DNA from: a bacterium
Lineage (GTDB): Bacteria > Latescibacterota > Latescibacteria > Latescibacterales > Latescibacteraceae
Assembly: GCA_021372535.1 (NCBI GenBank)
Contig: JAJFUH010000181.1
Location: 1-26,490, forward strand
Reading direction: 5' to 3'
Length of the DNA stretch: 26,490 bases
Positions 8,643 to 15,364 of this stretch are shown here, piece by piece; position 1 is the first letter of the stretch, and every line of letters begins with the position of its first letter. Position numbers and translations under genes: made by a program. The notes beneath the pieces were generated by a model that worked only from the letters and a program-made list of their open reading frames with translations, was not told the origin of the DNA and ran no database searches.

Positions 8643-9401
8643 ATGGAACTGTTTAAAATAGGTTTTTTCCCGATAAAGCTGGTCGACATCCTCGATGTTT
8701 TTCTCGTATCGCTCATTTTTTACGCGCTCTATCTGAGAATCAAGGATACACGGGCCATGCAGCTCATTTTCGGACTGCTGGTTCTCCTTGCCGCCGCCGT
8801 GATATCGAACTGGGCTCATTTTAAAGCTCTCAATGCGCTTATCAGTTTTTTCGGAAGTGTCTGGCTTATCGGCATAGTGGTTATTTTTGCGCCCGATCTC
8901 CGGCGGCTCCTGATTCAGATCGGGCAGTGGCATGTTGTGAGCGCTTTTTACCGCCCAACCGGCAAACAGGTACTCGATGAAATTGTAACGGCGGCACGTG
9001 TTCTTTCAGAAAAGAAGTTCGGCGCCATCATGGTGATTACCCGTGAAACCCAGCTTGGAACTGTCGTCGATACGGGGCGGAATCTTGAAGCGGAGGTATC
9101 GTATCAGCTTCTTGTCACCATATTCACACCCGGTTCGCCGCTCCATGATCTTGCGGTCATAATCCGCGGTGATCATATCGTAGCCGCAAACTGCCTGCTC
9201 CCCTTGTCGGATTCCCAGGAAATCGACCGCGCCCTAGGATCGCGCCACCGCGCGGCACTCGGAATCACCGAGGAAACGGATGCGGTCGTCGTCGTCGTCA
9301 GCGAAGAAACCCGTGAAATCTCCATCGCCCGCGATGGAAAACTGATCCGCAATCTGTCCCCTGCTGAGCTGAGAACCAATCTCATTTCTCTTTTGAGCTG
9401 A
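8643..9401 (+). CDS. cdaA: membrane-bound diadenylate cyclase, CdaA type, with altered DGA motif
   Basis: CdaA makes the second messenger c-di-AMP from two ATP. The 252-residue protein has three N-terminal hydrophobic segments within residues 1-90 and a DisA_N-type cyclase domain from about residue 95. The domain contains FGAIMVITRET, then SPLHDLAVIIR, LPLSDSQEI, and LGSRHRAALGI. RHR (201-203) is intact. The canonical DGA motif reads DLA (D169, L170, A171; codons 9147-9155), so the conserved glycine is replaced by leucine. The downstream partner CdaR (YbbR) and glmM, often next to cdaA, are absent here. It lies two bases after folP and nine before ispE, as part of one operon. Whether this variant still makes c-di-AMP cannot be told from sequence. 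Confidence 0.92.
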   Translation: MELFKIGFFPIKLVDILDVFLVSLIFYALYLRIKDTRAMQLIFGLLVLLAAAVISNWAHFKALNALISFFGSVWLIGIVVIFAPDLRRLLIQIGQWHVVSAFYRPTGKQVLDEIVTAARVLSEKKFGAIMVITRETQLGTVVDTGRNLEAEVSYQLLVTIFTPGSPLHDLAVIIRGDHIVAANCLLPLSDSQEIDRALGSRHRAALGITEETDAVVVVVSEETREISIARDGKLIRNLSPAELRTNLISLLS

Positions 9402-9410
9402 GGTTTTCTT

Positions 9411-10304
9411 ATGACTGTCCGAGTACAGGCTCCTGCGAAAATCAATCTTGGCTTGAGCATCATCGGCAAGCGCCCCGACGGTTATCATGATATCTGCTCC
9501 ATCGTTCAGACAGTCGGTTTGTGCGATGAACTCACTATGACCGAATCGCACGGGGATGAACGCTCTTCCGGCAGTATTTCCGATATCAATCATGCACAGC
9601 GTCTTTTCTGCAACCGCCCCGATATCCCATCCGGACCCGAAAATCTTGTCCTTAAAGCAGAAGAGATTTTTTGCCGTCGTTTCGGGATACGCAGCCGTAT
9701 CCGTTTCGAGCTTGATAAACGCATTCCCGTCGGCGCCGGTCTTGCGGGTGGGTCCACCGATGCGGCAGCGGCACTGCGGGGGCTCGGGAAATTCCATGGC
9801 ATCGATGTTCCGGCAGGAACACTTGAAGAAATCGCGGCCGGACTGGGTTCGGATATCCCGTTTCTTATCCGCGGCGGTACTGCTGTCATCACCGGCAGGG
9901 GTGAAACGGTGACCCCAATCGCCTGGCCGTTTGATTTTACCTATGTTCTTGTTTATCCGGGATTCGGGATTTCGACCGCCTGGGCGTACCGCAGCCTGAA
10001 AAATTATGGATATACCCTAGAAAATTACCGTTCCATGATAAAGAAGCTCAATGGTGGAAACCTTACGGAAGACAGTTTTTTCGGCGCTCTGGGCAATGAT
10101 TTTGAACCCGTTGTTTACGAACACTATCCGGAGCTTGCCGATATCCGGAATCGTCTGGACGCCTGCGATGCCCGTGCGTCGATTCTTACCGGCAGCGGAT
10201 CGTCTCTTCTCGGTATATTTGATGATCGGCGCGCTGCCGGACTCTGTGCGGATTCGTTTAAGGGAGAGGGATTAGATGCATTTATCGTCAAGAAATATCA
10301 GTGA
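9411..10304 (+). CDS. ispE: 4-diphosphocytidyl-2-C-methyl-D-erythritol kinase
   Basis: IspE is a GHMP-family kinase that phosphorylates CDP-methylerythritol in the MEP isoprenoid pathway. The 297 residues begin with VQAPAKINLGLSIIGKRPDGYHD (read in two parts: APAKINLGL and GKRPDGYHD), typical of IspE. The GHMP ATP loop is VGAGLAGGSTDAAAAL, where family members usually have AGLGGGSSDAA. The C-terminal glycine motif is LTGSGSSLLGIF. The ATG at 9411 follows the cdaA stop by nine bases, with TGAGG as ribosome-binding site. It is the last gene before the terminator at 10494-10535. Confidence 0.95.
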   Translation: MTVRVQAPAKINLGLSIIGKRPDGYHDICSIVQTVGLCDELTMTESHGDERSSGSISDINHAQRLFCNRPDIPSGPENLVLKAEEIFCRRFGIRSRIRFELDKRIPVGAGLAGGSTDAAAALRGLGKFHGIDVPAGTLEEIAAGLGSDIPFLIRGGTAVITGRGETVTPIAWPFDFTYVLVYPGFGISTAWAYRSLKNYGYTLENYRSMIKKLNGGNLTEDSFFGALGNDFEPVVYEHYPELADIRNRLDACDARASILTGSGSSLLGIFDDRRAAGLCADSFKGEGLDAFIVKKYQ

Positions 10305-10395
10305 AGATGAAAACGCTGGCGTTTTTCGATGATATACACGGTCAAAGATATTATACATGGCGATATAAATAATTTCGCATATACCATGCGAGTAG

Positions 10396-10449
10396 ATCCT
10401 GAAACGAGTTCAGGATGACGGTCATGCAGAACTTGTTTCGGCATCTATT
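10396..10449. repeat. palindromic intergenic repeat, copy 2, with adjoining hairpin
   Basis: ATCCTGAA/TTCAGGAT (10396-10416) forms an 8-bp stem around a short loop. It is followed by GTCATGCAGAACTTGTTTCGGCATCTATT (in two parts, 10421-10449), which matches 251-279 at 26 of 29 positions. It sits in the ispE-hydB gap. I read it as a dispersed REP-like element. Confidence 0.6.
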
Positions 10450-10493
10450 TTGAAATAAACGCAATGAAATATTTCGTCATGTATGACCAAAAT

Positions 10494-10535
10494 AAAAAAA
10501 CCCCCGGTTACTCTGCAATAACCGGGGGTTTTTTT
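10494..10535. terminator. strong bidirectional intrinsic terminator
   Basis: A 10-bp perfect stem, CCCCCGGTTA (10501-10510) and TAACCGGGGG (10519-10528), has an eight-base loop. It is flanked by A7 on the left and T7 on the right, so it can end transcription from both ispE (+) and hydB (-), which converge here. Confidence 0.93.
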
Positions 10536-10557
10536 ATAGTTGAGATTGTGATATTTA

Positions 10558-10884
10558 TCAGAAATTTCTGATTTTATCGATACCCGCCGAACGGTTTGTG
10601 TACTGTGAGTGGAGGTATTTTTCCGATTTCTCGCACATGGGGTGCGACATGCACTCGGAATACAGTTTTTTCACCATCGGATTATCCTGGGATTTACGGT
10701 ATCTCATAGCCTCGTCATGCTTGTAGATAGCCGCAATCCTTGATGTAAGGTAATCTTTCACCTCGGCGTAGGCGTTGACGGTGATCCGGGTTCCCACAAT
10801 GACCATGGAGGTTACGATGGTCATAGATTTAAGAAACACCCGTCTTCCGCTGCTGAATCCGTTTTTAATCAGTTTGTGTACCAT
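10558..10884 (-). CDS. hydB: periplasmic [FeFe]-hydrogenase small subunit
   Basis: The small subunit wraps around the catalytic subunit of Desulfovibrio-type [FeFe]-hydrogenase and carries the export signal. Residues 1-40 read as a Tat signal peptide: a basic N-region, GRRVFLKSM, a hydrophobic stretch, and AYA as a plausible cleavage site. The mature part has the Fe_hyd_SSU pattern: YLTSRIAAIYKHDE, then NPMVKKLYSE, HPMCEKSEKYLHSQY. I choose the ATG at 10884 (108 residues) because AAGGA precedes it by about eight bases; an upstream in-frame ATG at 10911 would add nine residues with no good ribosome-binding site. It lies 36-63 bp after hydA, so both are on one transcript that ends at the terminator at 10494-10535. 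Confidence 0.88.
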   Translation of the reverse strand: MVHKLIKNGFSSGRRVFLKSMTIVTSMVIVGTRITVNAYAEVKDYLTSRIAAIYKHDEAMRYRKSQDNPMVKKLYSECMSHPMCEKSEKYLHSQYTNRSAGIDKIRNF

Positions 10885-10947
10885 GGTACATTCCTTATCG
10901 GGAAAAATCATCGTTCATTACTTTATAGAGTTCCCATGCCGTACGAA

Positions 10948-12213
10948 CTAAGCGCGCTCAAAATCCTTACCGAGCGCGGCAAGCTTCGAGCGGAGGTCGA
11001 TAAGCCATGAATAAGCCGCGCGTTTTGTCCAGTCGGCATAGGGCTGGCCGCCGCCGTTGATACAGCCGCCGGGGCAGGTCATGACCTCGATGGCGGTGTA
11101 ACCAGATGTACCGGCTTTAACCTGTTCGCATATTTCCCGCGCATTTTTCAGACCGTTGACGACCGCGACTTTTACCGTTTTACCCCCGACAGTCAGGGAA
11201 GCCTCACGGATATGCTTCTGGCCGCGGACCTGCGCGAAATCGACCGAATCGAGCTTTTGTCCGCTCAGTTCTTCAGTCACATATCGGAGCATGGCTTCCA
11301 TGACGCCTCCCGTGGCAGCGAAAATGGTTCCGGCTCCGGTCGAAAGGCCGAGCAGATCGTCGGGCTTGCCGTCGTCGGGAAGGTTCTTGAAATCGATGCC
11401 TGCCTCCTTGATCATATAGGAAAGCTCACGGGTATCGATTGTCGCGTCGATGTCACGGTTCCCTGAGGCCTGGTTCTCTATGCGGAGTCCCTCGAATTTT
11501 TTCGATACGCAGGGCATGATCGCCACGGTAAACATGCGTTTCGGGTCGGCGCCCATTTTCTCGGCCCCATAAGTCTTGGCGAGAACGCCGTTGATCTGCG
11601 TCGGGGTTTTTGTGCTCGACAGATGCGGTATGAGTTCGGGATAAAACGTTTCCACATACCGTATCCAGCCCGGGCAGCAGGAAGTAAACTGGGGAAGCGG
11701 CCTGTCGAGCTTGCCGGTAACACGACCGATGAGCTCGGTGCCTTCCTCCATGATGGTGACATCGGCGCCGAATTCGACATCCCACAGAATGTCGAAACCG
11801 AGTTTCTTGAGTGCCGCGAACATCTTCCCGCCCACATACGTGCCTTCGGGAATACCGAATTCCTCGCCGAGAGCATAACGAATCGAGGGGGCAGGCATCG
11901 CGACGGTCACTATACCGGGGTCGGCGATGGCTTTGTTGACCGCATCTATGAACGAAACCCGCTCGTAAATCGCGTTGACCGGGCAGTTGATGAGACACTG
12001 GCCGCAGTATATGCAGGTTTCGGGATGGGGAATATGATGAGGCACCCAGCGCTTGTTCGGTTCGACTCCGACAATCGAGCCGGTCGGGCAGATGTCTTCG
12101 CAGTGCTGACAGCCGATGCAGACCTTCTGATCGACATCGACAAACCTGATTTTATCCGCCTGACCCGGGGCCGGGGCTTCGGTACCGTACGTAACTTTGC
12201 CGATTTTTCTCAT
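10948..12213 (-). CDS. hydA: [FeFe]-hydrogenase large (catalytic) subunit
   Basis: This subunit catalyses reversible H2 oxidation. Its 421 residues match the compact Desulfovibrio HydA layout. An N-terminal ferredoxin-like domain has two 4Fe-4S motifs, CIGCQHCEDICP (32-43) and CIYCGQCLINCP (67-78). The H-cluster motifs are all canonical: TSCCPGW (177-183), MPCVSKKFE (233-241) and MTCPGGCINGGGQP (378-391). There is no signal peptide; export would be by hitch-hiking on the Tat signal of HydB, encoded just downstream. The maturases HydE, HydF and HydG are not in the window. Upstream, a weak - strand promoter is possible (TTGCAG at 12315-12310, TATATT at 12291-12286, 18-bp spacer). No cytochrome or electron-acceptor gene adjoins the pair, so its redox partner is unknown. 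Confidence 0.97.
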   Translation of the reverse strand: MRKIGKVTYGTEAPAPGQADKIRFVDVDQKVCIGCQHCEDICPTGSIVGVEPNKRWVPHHIPHPETCIYCGQCLINCPVNAIYERVSFIDAVNKAIADPGIVTVAMPAPSIRYALGEEFGIPEGTYVGGKMFAALKKLGFDILWDVEFGADVTIMEEGTELIGRVTGKLDRPLPQFTSCCPGWIRYVETFYPELIPHLSSTKTPTQINGVLAKTYGAEKMGADPKRMFTVAIMPCVSKKFEGLRIENQASGNRDIDATIDTRELSYMIKEAGIDFKNLPDDGKPDDLLGLSTGAGTIFAATGGVMEAMLRYVTEELSGQKLDSVDFAQVRGQKHIREASLTVGGKTVKVAVVNGLKNAREICEQVKAGTSGYTAIEVMTCPGGCINGGGQPYADWTKRAAYSWLIDLRSKLAALGKDFERA

Positions 12214-12425
12214 GAAAAGACCAACTCCGTATTATTTATGATTATGAAGTAATTATTTTCATTCATTATTTACCACTGCATTTTGAATATACGAAATTTC
12301 TTCTGCCTTCTGCAATATTAAACTCGGTTAAACCTTAAAAGTTTCTTTTAAAATATTGACAATAATATTATAAATATATTATTATAATATAAGCCCATAT
12401 TTTCATAAAATACAACCGACTGCGG

Positions 12426-12650
12426 ATTTTATGGATTCCGGTTATCCAGTTAAGTCAGCTAACATCATTGATCCCTCTCGGCTTCGCCGTATCCCCCTTA
12501 TAAAACAAAGGGGAAGCCGACCCATCTTCCCCCCTTTAAAAAGGGGGGATGCCGCAGGCAGGGGGAATCACATACCATCGGAAAAAATAATCGATTCTGA
12601 TTAAAAAAGGTTATAGGCTTATCATACTGGATAACCGGATTTTATGGATT
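12426..12650. mobile_element. MITE-like non-autonomous element with target duplication
   Basis: Perfect 13-bp inverted repeats CCGGTTATCCAGT (12438-12450) and ACTGGATAACCGG (12626-12638) bound a 201-bp segment. Directly outside them lies the same 12-bp sequence, ATTTTATGGATT, at 12426-12437 and 12639-12650, as expected of a target-site duplication. The interior has no coding frame. It contains a GC-rich stem (TTCCCCCCTTT...AAGGGGGGA, about 12530-12549) and a second imperfect hairpin near 12480-12520. No transposase is present, so it would have to be mobilised in trans. The gap 12214-12914 otherwise holds AT-rich DNA in which I see no gene. Confidence 0.6.
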
Positions 12651-12914
12651 TGTATTATTAATACATATCTGTACTTATCTGCATGAACATGATAAAAATA
12701 CTATAACATTAAAAATACTGGAATTATTCTTTGCGGCTGTGCATCATGGAGACTAAATTTTGTGAATTATCCAGCTGAAATGCGTTATTACCGTTGATAA
12801 TTTACATGAGTGTTTAAAAAATGCTGGTTACATCGATTACAAACCTATAATTTACTGTATACGAAATAGTGATTGATATGATAGAATTGATAATGATTAA
12901 GGGGGTTTGTAGTT
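12651..12914. other. AT-rich gap upstream of the URO-D-like gene
   Basis: No convincing gene or strong promoter was seen. The only clear signal is the Shine-Dalgarno run AAGGGGG (12899-12905) just before the ATG at 12915. Confidence 0.4.
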
Positions 12915-13934
12915 ATGCTGACACCCGGCGAGATATTCATGAAAGCGCTTCATCGTCAGCCGACGCCGCGGCCGGCGACCGGAAGTGCAACCTCGGTGGT
13001 TACCGTCGATCTCATGAAAAAGACAGGCATTTTTTTCCCCGAGGCGCACCTTGATGCCGAATTGATGGCCGGTCTTGCGGCCGCGGGGCATACCGTAATC
13101 GGATTCGATAATGTCATGCCGCTCTTCAGTGTATGGCATGAGTCCGCCGCTCTCGGCTGCACGGTCGACTGGGGCGAGATGGGAAGAATGCCTGATTCGC
13201 GGGATCATCTTTACAAAATCGATGACGAGATACGCGTTCCCGGCGATTTTCTGAATAAAAAAGAGTGCCGGGTACCGCTTGATGCGATAGAAATACTGAA
13301 ACGGCGGTTTGGTAACGAGGTCGCCGTAGTAGGAAAAGTATTTGGCCCCTGGACGCTCGGATATCATGTATTCGGTGTGGAGGAGTTTCTTATAAACACC
13401 ATCCTCAAACCCGATTCGGTCAAACGGGCTATGGAAAGCCTGAAACAGGTTACACTTGCCTTCGGAACCGCCCAGGTCGAGGCGGGAGCCGATGCCCTCT
13501 GTTATGCCGATCATGCCACGCGCGACCTCTGTTCGCCCGATGCATACCGCGATTTTCTCCTGGAGCTCCACCAGGAAATGAGCGAGAAACTCCCGTGCCC
13601 GCTTATTCTCCATATCTGCGGTGATACATCCGACAGGATCAAATATATCCGCCAGACCGGGATGGAGTGTTTCCATTTCGATTCGAAAGTACCGGCACAA
13701 ACCGCGCGAGAGCTTGCCGGTGACAGTCTCTCGCTTATGGGTGGAACGAGCAATTTTACCGTGATACGTGAGGGTACGCCAGAAATCGTGGCCCGTGATG
13801 TTGAGGAAAAATTTGGGTGCGGCATCGATATCATCGGCCCTGAGTGCGCTGTTCCCCTCGATGCACCCTGTATGAACCTGAAAATTCTTGCCGATGAGGT
13901 CAAAAAACTTCATAATCCCGGATTCGGCGGCTGA
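12915..13934 (+). CDS. URO-D/MtaA-family corrinoid-type methyltransferase
   Basis: The 339-residue protein resembles the uroporphyrinogen decarboxylase superfamily, on the MtaA/MtbA/CmuA side. Those enzymes move methyl groups from methyl-corrinoid proteins to a thiol or other acceptor. The zinc-ligand pattern of MtaA is visible: H233 and C235 in LILHICGD and C311 in GPECAVP. Other family-like segments are KVFGPWTLGYHVFG and EAGADALCYADHATRD. True HemE enzymes lack this HxC...C set, so haem synthesis is unlikely. AAGGGGG lies nine bases before the ATG. No corrinoid-binding protein or substrate methyltransferase is adjacent, so donor and acceptor are unknown. A link to the folate C1 genes 10 kb away is only a guess. 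An 8-bp inverted repeat (ATAACCGT 13943-13950 / ACGGTTAT 13973-13980) follows the gene, without a T-run. Confidence 0.82.
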   Translation: MLTPGEIFMKALHRQPTPRPATGSATSVVTVDLMKKTGIFFPEAHLDAELMAGLAAAGHTVIGFDNVMPLFSVWHESAALGCTVDWGEMGRMPDSRDHLYKIDDEIRVPGDFLNKKECRVPLDAIEILKRRFGNEVAVVGKVFGPWTLGYHVFGVEEFLINTILKPDSVKRAMESLKQVTLAFGTAQVEAGADALCYADHATRDLCSPDAYRDFLLELHQEMSEKLPCPLILHICGDTSDRIKYIRQTGMECFHFDSKVPAQTARELAGDSLSLMGGTSNFTVIREGTPEIVARDVEEKFGCGIDIIGPECAVPLDAPCMNLKILADEVKKLHNPGFGG

Positions 13935-13964
13935 CAGGGATTATAACCGTTCATGTGCTATCTC

Positions 13965-14036
13965 TTGCGCATACGGTTATTCCGTGTATATATTCATTGA
14001 AACTCGAAACATGTAATATCCATTCTTAACGTTAAG
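13965..14036 (+). promoter_or_regulatory. candidate promoter and 12-bp palindrome before the lipoprotein gene
   Basis: TTGCGC (13965-13970) and TATATT (13989-13994), with an 18-bp spacer, form a weak sigma70-like promoter. A perfect palindrome CTTAACGTTAAG (14025-14036) overlaps the start of the ribosome-binding site TAAGGAG (14033-14039). It could be an operator or a structure controlling translation. Confidence 0.35.
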
Positions 14037-14046
14037 GAGTCGTACG

Positions 14047-15243
14047 ATGTATCCGGCACTTATCAAAGGTATTGTCTGGACAGTCTCGGTTATGCTGCCT
14101 GTGGTAATCATATTCGGCATGGTTGCGTGTTCCCAGGATCCGGGAGTTATAAAACCGGCGCCGGCCAACAGCAATCAGGCTCTTCTGAACGCACTTAAAG
14201 GACGAAGCCAGCCTGTGGTTCTCGGTTCTGAGAATGGCCCGCAGATCATTATCACACCGGAGCTGAGCGCCCGTGTTCTCGGAGCCGCCATCAAGGGCGC
14301 TGCCGACGAGAATCTCATGTGGGTCAATACCGCCGTTCTCGATGGCTCGATATGGGAGAAGAAGCCGCTTAACTGGAATGCCGGAGGCCTGCGGAGCTGG
14401 CTTGCGCCTGAAGACCTCTTCTTCGTCGATGCCAACCAGGATCCGGGTACGTGGTTTGTTCCCTCTGCGCTCGATCCGGTTACCTTCCGGGTGATCGAAC
14501 AATCGGCTCAGAATGCCTCGTTTGAAGCGGACATGGATATTCCCGCAAACACCGGCCAGGTTTACAAAATCACGTTCAGGCGCAGCATCGAGCTTCTGAC
14601 AACTCCTCCGGCAGAGGCCGGCGCGCTTCCTGCGGGAGTCGAGTTCCTGGGTATCCGCAAGACGCATTCCATTACGAACCGCTCCGATGAGGTCATCGGC
14701 GAGCAGCTTCCCTTTGTCTGCCTCTGGAGCCTCCTCCAGCTCAATCCGTCCGGCACCATGCTCATTCCGCTCCGTGAGGGCGCCGACCCGAAGACCGCAT
14801 ACCGCGAATACTTCAATCCCCTCGGCGACCGGCTTGTTGTCCAAAACAACATAATTTCGGTAAAGATAGACGGCAAATACCGGAGCAAGATCGGTGTCCG
14901 GCCCGAAGCCGCGGGCAAAGGCGAGGCGTTCCTCAGGGACAACCGTGACGGCACCGGTATTCTCTATGCAAAGGTGTTTTCGGTCGATCCGAGCGGGAAA
15001 TATGTGGACAAACCCTGGGGCAAGCCGAGCGCGTACGGCGATGCTGTCGAGATGTACAACGATGACGGGAAATCCGGCGGTTTCTGCGAGGTCGAATGTC
15101 ACAGCCCGGCTAAAAAGCTTGTCAAGGGCGACACCCAGACATATTCCCTCGATCTCCTGATCTTCCGCGGACCGATCGGCGAACTCAAGAATATCGGCTC
15201 GAAGCTGTATGATGTCGATCTGAACGGGGCGTATTATTTTTGA
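14047..15243 (+). CDS. putative lipoprotein, DUF6786-like (function unknown)
   Basis: The 398-residue protein starts with a hydrophobic signal (about residues 8-26) ending in FGMVAC, a plausible lipobox, so the mature protein is probably a lipoprotein. The body has segments such as PELSARVLGAAI, LMWVNTAVL, NAGGLRSWLAPEDLFF and, near the end, GFCEVECHSPAKKL. From memory these recall DUF6786, a family with a galactose-mutarotase-like beta fold found mostly in uncultured or polysaccharide-degrading bacteria; I cannot run a profile search to confirm. TAAGGAG lies seven bases before the ATG. The next gene is a convergent Tat-exported oxidoreductase, so both products probably act outside the cytoplasm, perhaps on sugars. 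That link is inference. Confidence 0.75.
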   Translation: MYPALIKGIVWTVSVMLPVVIIFGMVACSQDPGVIKPAPANSNQALLNALKGRSQPVVLGSENGPQIIITPELSARVLGAAIKGAADENLMWVNTAVLDGSIWEKKPLNWNAGGLRSWLAPEDLFFVDANQDPGTWFVPSALDPVTFRVIEQSAQNASFEADMDIPANTGQVYKITFRRSIELLTTPPAEAGALPAGVEFLGIRKTHSITNRSDEVIGEQLPFVCLWSLLQLNPSGTMLIPLREGADPKTAYREYFNPLGDRLVVQNNIISVKIDGKYRSKIGVRPEAAGKGEAFLRDNRDGTGILYAKVFSVDPSGKYVDKPWGKPSAYGDAVEMYNDDGKSGGFCEVECHSPAKKLVKGDTQTYSLDLLIFRGPIGELKNIGSKLYDVDLNGAYYF

Positions 15244-15271
15244 TTTTTCTGAACTACCTGATAATTTTACG

Positions 15272-15308
15272 AGGGTGGTGAAAAGATATTTATTCACCAC
15301 CCTTTATT
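15272..15308. terminator. intrinsic terminator after the lipoprotein gene
   Basis: An 11-bp perfect stem, AGGGTGGTGAA (15272-15282) and TTCACCACCCT (15293-15303), has a ten-base loop and is followed by TTATT. It lies 28 bp after the stop. The T-run is short, so termination may be incomplete. Confidence 0.7.
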
Positions 15309-15364
15309 AACCACAAACCACAAACCACAAACCACAAACCAGTAACCATAAACTATAAACTATA
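15309..15364. repeat. heptanucleotide tandem repeat, eight units
   Basis: Eight 7-bp units follow one another: AACCACA four times, then AACCAGT, AACCATA, AACTATA and AACTATA. The final unit overlaps the last codons and supplies the TAG stop (15362-15360, - strand) of the oxidoreductase gene. Confidence 0.85.

Noticed and set aside
12356-12388. TTGACA and TATAAT in the AT-rich stretch upstream of hydA, + strand
   Set aside because: The spacer is 21 bp and no + strand gene follows directly, so this is probably chance in AT-rich DNA.
12897-13913. 338-codon open frame antisense to the URO-D-like gene
   Set aside because: The + frame has the zinc motif and a strong Shine-Dalgarno sequence; the antisense frame resembles nothing.
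14032-15300. 422-codon open frame antisense to the lipoprotein gene
   Set aside because: The + frame has a good ribosome-binding site, a signal peptide with lipobox and ends before a terminator; the antisense frame has none of these.
15309-15364. Heptamer array considered as a CRISPR-like repeat
   Set aside because: The units are contiguous with no spacers; it is a simple tandem repeat.
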